This document shows, piece after piece, positions 1-5,964 of a DNA stretch of 9,158 nt (positions are counted from its first letter, which is position 1; the number at the start of each line of letters is the position of its first letter). Location of the stretch: assembly GCF_938017705.1 (NCBI RefSeq), contig NZ_CALIIS010000174.1:1-9158 (forward strand), written 5' to 3'. This DNA is from an uncultured Campylobacter sp. Its GTDB lineage: Bacteria > Campylobacterota > Campylobacteria > Campylobacterales > Campylobacteraceae. Under the pieces are notes generated by a model, which worked only from the letters and a program-made list of their open reading frames with translations, had not been told where the DNA came from and made no database searches. Both the position numbers and the translations under genes were made by a program.

Positions 1-351
1 GCAAATTATTATCTTTATAATTTCGTAATCGACGAGGCCATGCCTAGCTGCTTTGAGGCGGTCAATGAGCGTCTGGGCTCGGCTGCGCAGGCTAGAGTCG
101 AGGGCATGCAAGACAGCGTGGCACTAGAACACACGGAGTATCTGTATGACCGAGTGCTTCGCTTCCCAAAAAGCGGCTATTTCTATTATGATCCGCGAGA
201 CGGAGAGAATAGCAGCGGCGTCATCTACACGCCAATAAACGTGATTATGGCTGGCTCGTGCGCGCTTCCTGCGATCTCTATCGAGGATATGCAATACGAG
301 CAGGTAAATAACTACGATCTGCAAACGCTTAAATTTAAAGTCGCTCGCTAA
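1..351 (+). CDS. 3' end of an unrecognised protein (partial, 116 residues visible)
   Basis: The reading frame is open from the first base of the window to a TAA at 349-351, so the gene begins upstream. The first in-frame ATG, at 40, has no Shine-Dalgarno sequence before it and is probably internal. The visible tail is mixed and soluble-looking, with aromatic stretches (SGYFYYDPRDG, residues 58-68 of the visible part) and a C-terminus ending LKFKVAR. There is no signal peptide, membrane segment or metal motif in this part. I do not recognise the family. A strong inverted repeat with a short T run follows directly, so this is probably the last gene of its transcript and not part of the flavoprotein operon downstream. 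Confidence 0.7.
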   Translation, partial: ANYYLYNFVIDEAMPSCFEAVNERLGSAAQARVEGMQDSVALEHTEYLYDRVLRFPKSGYFYYDPRDGENSSGVIYTPINVIMAGSCALPAISIEDMQYEQVNNYDLQTLKFKVAR

Positions 352-369
352 GGGCTTAGCGATTTTAAG

Positions 370-420
370 GCTCGGCGCGAATTTTGCATTAATTGCGATT
401 TTCGCGCCGAGCGCGCTTTT
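370..420 (+). terminator. Rho-independent terminator after the partial gene
   Basis: A perfect 12-bp GC-rich inverted repeat (GCTCGGCGCGAA at 370-381 and its complement at 401-412) encloses a 19-nt loop and is followed by GCGCTTTT. It lies 18 nt after the stop codon of the partial gene. The T run is short and the loop is long, so termination may be imperfect. Confidence 0.75.
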
Positions 421-462
421 GTGTTCACAAGCATTTTACAGACGAGCACCCGATAAAATTTT

Positions 463-502
463 AAAATTTTGATTCCGCTCGCCCGCCGAATTTCAAAATT
501 TT
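463..502. repeat. AT-rich inverted repeat upstream of the first flavoprotein gene
   Basis: AAAATTTTGA at 463-472 is perfectly repeated in inverted form at 493-502. TTC at 473-475 and GAA at 488-490 continue the stem past a small bulge. A 16-bp palindrome, AAAATTTTAAAATTTT, overlaps its left arm at 455-470. It may be a regulatory or structural site or simply one copy of the AAATTTT words common in this window. It lies 56 nt upstream of the proposed -35 box. Confidence 0.45.
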
Positions 503-557
503 ATATTAATCCCTAAATTTCATAGCTTTTTACTATCCATTCATAGCGTCGTTCTAT

Positions 558-586
558 TTGACTTACCTTTAAATTCGAGTTATCAT
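558..586 (+). promoter_or_regulatory. sigma70-type promoter for the first flavoprotein gene
   Basis: TTGACT (558-563) and TATCAT (581-586) are separated by exactly 17 bp, five of six matches to each sigma70 consensus box. Transcription would start near 593, giving a leader of about 30 nt before the ATG at 625. Confidence 0.6.
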
Positions 587-611
587 TTCTTTTAAATATA
601 CACTTTTAATT

Positions 612-618
612 AAAGGAG
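612..618 (+). promoter_or_regulatory. Ribosome binding site that decides the ATG start
   Basis: AAAGGAG ends 6 nt before the ATG at 625. A TTG two codons earlier (619) directly abuts this site and cannot use it, so the ATG is the start. Confidence 0.85.
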
Positions 619-624
619 TTGCAA

Positions 625-2175
625 ATGCAAGACGTATCAAGACGTAGTTTTTTAAAGATTAGCGCAGTGGGTGCGGGGGCACTTGCGCTGGGAGCTAGCA
701 GCGCGAGCGCGGCGCAAAACGCCAAGGATGTTAAATTTGATGAGGAATACGATATCGTCATCATCGGCACCGGTTTTGCTGGACTTGCTGCGGCGATTAA
801 AGCTAGCGGGCGCGGTAAAAAAGTGCTGGTGCTTGAAAAGATGGGTCGAGCGGGCGGAAATTCCGTCATCAACGGCGGAAACATGGCTGCTCCGATGAAT
901 AAATTTCAAGTAGCGCAGGGCATCAAAGATAGCAAGGAGCTTTTTATCGCTGATGCCGTAAAAGACGGGCTCGGGCTTAACCATACCGATCTTTTAGGCG
1001 TGATGTTTGATCGCAGCAACGATGCGGTGGATCTTTTGGTGGGCTGCGGAGCGGAGTTTAGCGATAAGTTGATCTTTGAAAGCGGCCATAGCGTCGCAAG
1101 AAGCTTGCAATCGACCAACGGCTCGGGCTCGGGCTACATCCAACCGATGATGGGTAAACTTCAAAACGATCCTAACGTCACGATCAAGACCCGCACGAAA
1201 TTTGACGATTTTATCGTGGACGACAGCGGTCGTGTCGTGGGTGTAGAAGCTCGTGAGGAGTATAAATTTGATCCGAAGCTCTTTAGCGACGATCTGGAAA
1301 ATAAAAGCGGCGAGAAAAAGAGCTATAAAGCTAAAGACGGCGTTTTGCTAGCCTCGGGCGGATACGGACGCGATCTATGGTACCGCCAGATCCAAGATCC
1401 GCGCGTAGTGCCTAGCATAGACAGCACCAACCATCCTGGAAGCTCGGCGGGAGCGATGCTAGCGGCAAACAGAATCGGCGCATTTACCCTTTTAACGTCG
1501 TGGATTCAGTTCCTTCCGTATTGCTCGCCCGATGAAAAGGGCTTCGGCGCCGCAGTAAATTTCACCAACCACTGCTGCAACACCTACGGTCTAACCGTCG
1601 ATCCAAAGACCGGCAAACGCTTTATGGATGAGCACGCAGGGCGCAAGATCAAGGCGGACGCCTGCTTTAAGGTTATCGGCGAAAGCGAGAAAAACGACAA
1701 CTATCCGGTAAACGTCTGCGACTCCCAAGCCGTCGCCGCGCGTAACCCAGTCTATACATCAAGGCCGCTGGAAGCGGGCGTCGTGAAGAAATTTGACACG
1801 TTAGAGGAGCTTGCGAAGGCTTACAACCTGCCGCTGGAGCCATTTTTAAAGACCGTCGCGGATTATAACTCTTACGTCAAAGCCGGCAAAGATCCGGAAT
1901 TTGGCAAGGTTGTCGATAAGCTGGACGGCATCGACGTTTCTAAGCCGCCGTTTTACGCAAGCCGCACGATGCCGAAGGTGCACCACACGATGGGAGGACT
2001 CGAGATCAACACCAAAGCTCAGGTCATCTCGAGCCTTACTCACGAGCCGATCCCAGGGCTTTGGGCTGCGGGCGAGGTAACCGGCGGCGTGCACGGCGCG
2101 AGCAGGCTCGGAACCTACGCGATCCTTGATTGTATGGTTTTCGGAATGATCGCGGGCGAGAGCATCGGGGCTTAA
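625..2175 (+). CDS. Tat-exported FAD reductase, fumarate reductase/flavocytochrome c flavoprotein family (paralog 1)
   Basis: This 516-residue periplasmic flavoprotein probably reduces an unsaturated organic acid as a terminal electron acceptor. It opens with a textbook twin-arginine signal, SRRSFLK (residues 5-11), a hydrophobic stretch and an AxA cleavage site after A29, so it is likely exported folded with FAD bound. The FAD-binding GTGFAG motif is at 48-53, the ribose-binding acidic residue is E71, and GRAGGNS is at 74-80. The second FAD region is AAGEVTGG (481-488). By family alignment from memory, R340 (in HAGRKI) matches the catalytic arginine of Fcc3 and R494 (GASRLG) and H453 (HHTMGG) match substrate ligands, but the usual HPT histidine is L297 and the TE glutamate is N315. 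Fumarate may therefore not be the substrate; urocanate- or acrylate-type reductases are alternatives. The protein has no haem domain or CxxCH, so a separate cytochrome must supply electrons. The family is secure; the substrate is unknown. Confidence 0.92.
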   Translation: MQDVSRRSFLKISAVGAGALALGASSASAAQNAKDVKFDEEYDIVIIGTGFAGLAAAIKASGRGKKVLVLEKMGRAGGNSVINGGNMAAPMNKFQVAQGIKDSKELFIADAVKDGLGLNHTDLLGVMFDRSNDAVDLLVGCGAEFSDKLIFESGHSVARSLQSTNGSGSGYIQPMMGKLQNDPNVTIKTRTKFDDFIVDDSGRVVGVEAREEYKFDPKLFSDDLENKSGEKKSYKAKDGVLLASGGYGRDLWYRQIQDPRVVPSIDSTNHPGSSAGAMLAANRIGAFTLLTSWIQFLPYCSPDEKGFGAAVNFTNHCCNTYGLTVDPKTGKRFMDEHAGRKIKADACFKVIGESEKNDNYPVNVCDSQAVAARNPVYTSRPLEAGVVKKFDTLEELAKAYNLPLEPFLKTVADYNSYVKAGKDPEFGKVVDKLDGIDVSKPPFYASRTMPKVHHTMGGLEINTKAQVISSLTHEPIPGLWAAGEVTGGVHGASRLGTYAILDCMVFGMIAGESIGA

Positions 2176-2189
2176 ATTTAGCACCTGCG

Positions 2190-2261
2190 AAATTTCGGCA
2201 CGAAGCGGGCGTAAACGCGTGCTTTGTTAAATTTCGGCACGGAGTAGCGGTGCGTGCTTTG
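2190..2261 (+). repeat. Two degenerate tandem copies of a ~39-bp unit between the paralogs
   Basis: AAATTTCGGCACG occurs at 2190-2202 and again at 2229-2241. Each copy is followed after a variable stretch by GCGTGCTTTG (2217-2226 and 2252-2261). The second copy can also pair ATTTCGGC (2231-2238) with GCCGAAAT (2263-2270) into a hairpin just downstream of paralog 1. That hairpin lacks a T run, so it is a poor terminator. Confidence 0.6.
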
Positions 2262-2319
2262 CGCCGAAATACTATATGCGTATTTAAAATTTTCGAGACA
2301 AAGACGCAAAGTGTGCCGT

Positions 2320-2361
2320 AGAATTTCAAAGCATTTTAAAATTTAAAGCGCTTGAAATTCT
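2320..2361. repeat. 10-bp inverted repeat in the gap between the paralogs
   Basis: AGAATTTCAA (2320-2329) is exactly inverted at 2352-2361 around a 22-nt loop. There is no T run after either arm, so it does not read as an intrinsic terminator. Its function is unknown. Confidence 0.4.
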
Positions 2362-2451
2362 GCCGCGCGAGTTTTAAATTTGAATACCGTGCACTTTAAA
2401 ATTTTATAGCGGCGGCAAAATTTCGCACAGGCGGCGAGCAAATCCGTGCGC

Positions 2452-2471
2452 CGTAAATTTTAAAATTTACG
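2452..2471. repeat. 20-bp perfect palindrome in the gap between the paralogs
   Basis: CGTAAATTTT followed directly by its complement AAAATTTACG forms a perfect palindrome without a spacer. It is the longest perfect palindrome I noticed and lies about 130 bp upstream of the second promoter. It could be a dimeric regulator site, but its core is the TTTTAAAA word found throughout the non-coding DNA here. The rest of the 459-bp gap (2176-2634) holds AT-rich repeats of the same kind, a promoter and no gene. Confidence 0.5.
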
Positions 2472-2597
2472 CCTAAATTTCGGCTAGCGGAGCGGAATTT
2501 ATTCGCTTTAAATTTGCGCTTTTAAAATTTTCTTTTCTAAATTTTTAAAATTCTATCACTAAGTCTTTTCGTTAAATTCTAAATTTCGCCGCTCTGA

Positions 2598-2605
2598 TGT
2601 ATAAT
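2598..2605 (+). promoter_or_regulatory. -10 element for the second flavoprotein gene
   Basis: A perfect TATAAT (2600-2605) preceded directly by TG sits 29 nt before the ATG. The -35 region (TTCTAA at 2577-2582) is poor, which is usual in Campylobacter, where AT-rich upstream DNA substitutes for a -35 box. This suggests paralog 2 has its own transcript. Confidence 0.6.
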
Positions 2606-2634
2606 TTTAAAAATTTCAATGCAAGGAGCAAAAA

Positions 2635-4179
2635 ATGCAAGAAATTTCAAGACGAAATTTTATGAAAATCGGCGCGGCGGGAGCTCTGGCTTTAGCTGCA
2701 AGTAGTGCGAGTGCAACACAAAACGCTAAAGACGTAAAATTTGACGAAGAATATGACGTTGTCGTTATCGGTAGCGGTTTTGCAGGCTCGATGGCGACAC
2801 TTCAGGCTCTTAAGCGCGGCAAAAAAGTGCTTATGATCGAAAAGATGGGCCGTGCGGGCGGCAATTCCGTCATTAACGCCGGCAATATGGCGGTGCCAAA
2901 TAACGAATTCCAAAAAGCCGCGGGTATCACGGATAGTAAGGAGGCTTTCATCGCAGATTGCCTAAAAGACGGGCTAAATTTAAATCACGTAGATTTGCTA
3001 GGCGTCATCTACGACCGCGCAGGCGACGCTTTTGAATACCTAAAAAGCGTCGGAGTGGAGTTTTCGGGCAAGGTGATATCTGCCAGTGGACACTCGCTAA
3101 AGCGCGCCGTACAGGCCAAAAACGCCAGCGGCTCGGGCTACATCCAGCCGATGCATAAGGCGATCGAGGAAAATGCAAATGCTGTAATCAAGAAGCGTAC
3201 TAAATTTGATGATTTTGTCGTAGATGACAGCGGCCGTGTCGTAGGCGTGAAGTGTCGCGAAGAATATAAGTTCGATCCGCAGCTTGCTAGCGACGATAGG
3301 GAAAACAAAAGCGGCGAAGTAAAATTTTTTAAAGCCAAAGATGGTGTCATTTTGGCTGCGGGCGGATACAGTTCGGATAAATGGTTTCGCGCGCAGCAGG
3401 TGCCGTATCTAAAAGACAATATCGAAACCGTAAGCCAACCAGGCGCTACCGCAGGTGCGCTTATCGCGGCGATGAAGCTAGGTGCGAATCCTTTGCAACT
3501 CAGCTGGATTCAACTAAATCCTTATACCAATCCTAGCGAGAAGGGATTTGGTACTTCTGCGCTATTTTCAAATCACTGCGCTAACGACTATGGTCTAACC
3601 GTCGATCCAAAGACGGGCAAACGCTTTATGAACGAGCACGCCGGGCGCAAGATCAAAACCGAAGCGATCTTTAAATGCATGGCGGAGAGCGAAAATAACG
3701 ACAACTATCCCGTAAATATCTGCGATCAAGCCGCAGTTGATGCAAATAATCCGGTCTATACGTCAAAAGGTGTAGAAGCAGGCTCAATTAAAAAATTTAA
3801 TACCTTGGAAGAGCTTGCAAAATTTTATAAAATTCCGCTGGAGCCGTTTTTAAAAACCGTCGCGGATTTTAACGGCTATGTCAAAGCAGGAAGTGACCCG
3901 GAGTTTGGCAAGCCTTTGACAAAAGCCGATGTAGGCGGTATCGACGTATCAAAAGCTCCATTTTATGCGTGCCAAACAAGCCCGAAAATTCTTTACTGCA
4001 TGGGCGGCGTGCAGATCAATACCAAAGCTCAGGTTATCGACGCAGCTAGCGGCGAGCCGATCGCAGGGCTATATGCAGCGGGCGAAATCACCGGTGGCGT
4101 TCACGGCGCAAGTAGGCTCGGTACTATGAGCATGGCTGATTGTATGGTTTTTGGAATGGTGGCGGCAGAAAATATCTGA
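2635..4179 (+). CDS. Tat-exported FAD reductase, fumarate reductase/flavocytochrome c flavoprotein family (paralog 2)
   Basis: This 514-residue paralog of the preceding protein is clearly alike along its whole length. The ATG lies 6 nt after AAGGAG (2623-2628). It has a Tat motif, SRRNFMK (5-11), with probable cleavage after the ASA around residue 27. It also has the FAD-binding GSGFAG (46-51), E69, GRAGGNS (72-78) and AAGEITGG (481-488). The candidate catalytic arginine R338 (HAGRKI) and R494 (GASRLG) are kept. Other expected substrate contacts differ both from fumarate reductase and from paralog 1: the HPT-type histidine position reads N295 in IQLNPY, the TE glutamate is N313, and the HHTMGG motif is LYCMGG (453-458), which removes the histidine. 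Additional cysteines (C109, C207, C348, C446, C455) distinguish it from paralog 1. Like its neighbour it lacks haem motifs. It is probably a periplasmic reductase for a different acceptor; loss of activity is less likely given the intact flavin site. Confidence 0.92.
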   Translation: MQEISRRNFMKIGAAGALALAASSASATQNAKDVKFDEEYDVVVIGSGFAGSMATLQALKRGKKVLMIEKMGRAGGNSVINAGNMAVPNNEFQKAAGITDSKEAFIADCLKDGLNLNHVDLLGVIYDRAGDAFEYLKSVGVEFSGKVISASGHSLKRAVQAKNASGSGYIQPMHKAIEENANAVIKKRTKFDDFVVDDSGRVVGVKCREEYKFDPQLASDDRENKSGEVKFFKAKDGVILAAGGYSSDKWFRAQQVPYLKDNIETVSQPGATAGALIAAMKLGANPLQLSWIQLNPYTNPSEKGFGTSALFSNHCANDYGLTVDPKTGKRFMNEHAGRKIKTEAIFKCMAESENNDNYPVNICDQAAVDANNPVYTSKGVEAGSIKKFNTLEELAKFYKIPLEPFLKTVADFNGYVKAGSDPEFGKPLTKADVGGIDVSKAPFYACQTSPKILYCMGGVQINTKAQVIDAASGEPIAGLYAAGEITGGVHGASRLGTMSMADCMVFGMVAAENI

Positions 4180-4203
4180 ATTGATTTTGCTTTTTTAGGG
4201 TGC

Positions 4204-4228
4204 GACGGCATATTTAAATTTCGCCGTC
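4204..4228 (+). terminator. Possible weak hairpin terminator after paralog 2
   Basis: GACGGC (4204-4209) pairs with GCCGTC (4223-4228) across a 13-nt AT-rich loop, 25 nt after the stop codon. ACGTCTAAATTTT follows, not a clean T run. Termination is likely partial at best, so the ferredoxin gene may be read through from paralog 2. No convincing separate promoter is visible in 4180-4327. Confidence 0.3.
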
Positions 4229-4327
4229 ACGTCTAAATTTTAAAATTTTATGCAAAAGGTGCGTAAAATTTTATCCATTCGGTAAGGGTTAAATTTCACC
4301 GAAATTCGCATAGTTTAGGAGACGGGC

Positions 4328-5215
4328 ATGATAGCGATCTATTTTAGCGCCACGGGCAACACGAAGCATTGCGCAGATAGGCTCATCGCTCATCTTGGCG
4401 GCGTTTGCGTCTCGATCGAGAGCGAGGCCTGCGGCGAGCTTTTAAAACACCACAACGACATCATTTTGGCATATCCCGTCTATTTTAGCGACCTGCCGCG
4501 TATCGTGCGAGACTTCCTCTACGAAAATGGCGCGAGCTTTAGCGGCAAAAACGTATTCATCCTCGCTACGATGGAGATTTTCAGCGGCGACGGAGCAGGG
4601 TGCGCGGCTAGAGTTTTAAAACAATTCGGTGCAAACATAACGGGCGGCGCTCATATCAAAATGCCGGCGTTCATCCTCGACGTGGCGATTTTTGGCTACT
4701 CGCGAGCGAAAAACGAGCGCATAATCAAAGAGGCGGACGCTAAAGTCAGACGCGTTGCGGAGGCGCTTAGCGCAAATCATCCGCCGCAAGAGGGGCTAGG
4801 CACGCTCTGTCGTATCGCAGGGCTTTTAGGGCAGCGACTTTGGATGAAAATTTGGGATAAAGGCCCCTTTGCTAAGCGTAAGCCGAGCCTTGATCCATCG
4901 CGATGCAGCGGATGCGGGGCTTGCGTCAAACCCTGCCCGATGCGAAACATAAAGCTCGCTTGCAAAAAGGCGCAATTCGGCGATGAGTGCACGCTTTGCT
5001 ACAGGTGCGTAAATATATGCGAGCGCAGAGCGATTACGATCCTAGGCAGGGCGAAAAATTTAGAAAAGTCCATCGCCGCAGACTTGCGAGGGCGAGCTCA
5101 TACCATGCAAGCTAGCAATCAAATACATGAAAACGGGCGGAAATTTTACTTTTTGATAGCACTGCGTACGGCTAAAGCGCGATGTCTTACAACGAATATG
5201 GCGCAGGAAAAGTAA
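4328..5215 (+). CDS. EFR1-type flavodoxin/bis-[4Fe-4S] ferredoxin fusion protein
   Basis: This 295-residue cytoplasmic redox protein joins a flavodoxin-like domain (about 1-150) to an 8Fe-8S ferredoxin domain (about 187-240). The N-terminus FSATGNTK (6-13) is the FMN phosphate-binding loop. Two cluster motifs follow: C193, C196, C199, C203 (ending CP) and C221, C224, C227, C231. In the second motif the usual proline after the last cysteine is E232. AGGAG at 4317-4321 is 6 nt from the ATG. A short inverted repeat, TTCGGT/ACCGAA (4278-4283, 4298-4303), lies just upstream in the leader. Family members usually end soon after the second cluster. Here about 55 further residues, basic and without recognisable domain character, run into a decayed gene in another frame, so the natural C-terminus may have been altered. 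It probably shuttles low-potential electrons inside the cell; a link to the flavoproteins is only positional. Confidence 0.85.
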   Translation: MIAIYFSATGNTKHCADRLIAHLGGVCVSIESEACGELLKHHNDIILAYPVYFSDLPRIVRDFLYENGASFSGKNVFILATMEIFSGDGAGCAARVLKQFGANITGGAHIKMPAFILDVAIFGYSRAKNERIIKEADAKVRRVAEALSANHPPQEGLGTLCRIAGLLGQRLWMKIWDKGPFAKRKPSLDPSRCSGCGACVKPCPMRNIKLACKKAQFGDECTLCYRCVNICERRAITILGRAKNLEKSIAADLRGRAHTMQASNQIHENGRKFYFLIALRTAKARCLTTNMAQEK

Positions 5216-5445
5216 CTCGTCGCGAGCTAGTGAAATTTTAATCTACCATCGTGCAAGATCCGCGTAAAATTTGGCTATAGCACCCACTACGACTACGAGA
5301 CCGACGAGCGCGGTAGTAGGGTCATACTAATAAACGGCGGGGCTGCCTCATAGGGCGAGGTAAGACAAACGGCTTTGATTATATCGCCGTAAGCTACGAG
5401 GACGAAGCAGGCAAAAATACAAAATTTCGCTTATGTAGGCGGCCT
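5127..5445 (+). pseudogene. Frame-shifted remnant of an unidentified gene
   Basis: No single frame is open, but protein-like translation continues if the frame is switched. One frame gives MKTGGNFTF from 5127. A second gives MSYNEYGAGKVTRREL from 5182 to a stop at 5239. A third gives KIRVKFGYSTHYDYETDERG from 5255 to a TAG at 5351. The second frame resumes after it with GFDYIAVSYEDEAGKN and TKFRLCRR until about 5442. The pieces are in sensible order, rich in Tyr, Asp, Glu and Lys, and unlike the AT-repeat DNA further on. At least three disruptions (near 5154, 5240 and 5351) are needed, too many for one sequencing error. I cannot name the family. It overlaps the 3' end of the EFR1-type gene, and its true 5' limit is unclear. 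Confidence 0.55.
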
Positions 5446-5543
5446 TTAAATCTCAGTCCGTCTTTTTTGCTCCGTATTTAAATTTTACTTGGTCGCTAGA
5501 TACTCCTAAATTTAAATTCTCTAGAGCCGAATGTGGCGTCTTA

Positions 5544-5614
5544 GAATTTTAGCAAAGGTTTATTCTGTAATACTGCGCCGTGAAATTTCAGCGAAGGCTT
5601 ATTTTGCCGTATAC
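5544..5614 (+). repeat. Two degenerate tandem copies of a ~38-bp unit
   Basis: A unit reading GAATTTTAGCAAAGGTTTAT with a TACTGCGCCGT-like tail starts at 5544. It is followed at 5582 by a related copy reading GAAATTTCAGCGAAGGCTTA. The copies differ by scattered substitutions and small indels. The organisation resembles the pair at 2190-2261, but the core sequence is different. Confidence 0.5.
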
Positions 5615-5740
5615 CTCAAAATTCTTAAATTACCCGCGCCGGCCCACTTAAGCTCTAAAGCGCTTGCCTTATCACTTCGCCTAAGGGCAAAATGCCGCGC
5701 CTTGTCTTATTAATTCGCCGCGGAATTTCGCGGTAAAACT

Positions 5741-5849
5741 AAATTTTAAAATTTGACCCATTTAATTTGGCCCATTTAAATTTAAAAGCGCACGACTATC
5801 GCAAAAATCATCCGATATTATTGGCGACGCCGGCCTAATTTTAAAATTA
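5741..5849. repeat. TTTTAAAA palindromes and a short tandem repeat
   Basis: AAATTTTAAAATTT (5741-5754) and TAATTTTAAAATTA (5836-5849) are perfect 14-bp palindromes. Just after the first, a unit reading TTTGACCCATTTAA is repeated as TTTGGCCCATTTAA. Similar palindromes occur at 455-470, 2455-2468 and 4235-4248. They look like an overused genomic word rather than a mobile element. Confidence 0.5.
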
Positions 5850-5964
5850 CACCATCGCCATTATATACAGCTATAGTCATTAAATTTTAAGCAACGATAA
5901 GCGATAAAATTTTAAGAATTTCGCCGCCCAGTATTTCTTTACACCACCAAGCCCACAAAACCGC

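Larger units (their letters stand above)
5446..5964. other. Gene-free region between convergent gene groups
   Basis: I see no credible gene here. A 60-codon open frame at 5531-5713 has no ribosome binding site and translates repeat DNA into Lys/Arg/Leu/Ala-rich sequence. The region holds degenerate direct repeats, several TTTTAAAA palindromes, a short CCGCG/CGCGG hairpin (5718-5722 and 5729-5733), and no clear terminator for the kinase gene entering from the right. Confidence 0.6.

Noticed and set aside
619..624. TTG at 619 as the start of flavoprotein paralog 1
   Set aside because: It directly follows the AAAGGAG site with no spacing, whereas the ATG at 625 has the ideal 6-nt spacing, matching paralog 2.
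2190..2270. Tandem units between the paralogs as a CRISPR array or insertion sequence end
   Set aside because: There are only two degenerate copies with no spacer pattern, no transposase remnant and no target-site duplication.
2130..2321. Open frame of 63 codons over the 3' end of paralog 1 and the following repeats
   Set aside because: It is a shadow of the flavoprotein gene running into non-coding repeats, with no ribosome binding site.
5531..5713. Open frame of 60 codons on the + strand
   Set aside because: It has no ribosome binding site, lies in degenerate repeat DNA, and its translation is a repetitive Lys/Arg/Leu/Ala-rich sequence with no domain features.
5718..5733. CCGCG/CGCGG hairpin as a terminator for the kinase gene
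   Set aside because: It lies more than 200 nt past the stop codon, has only a 5-bp stem, and has no T run on the - strand.
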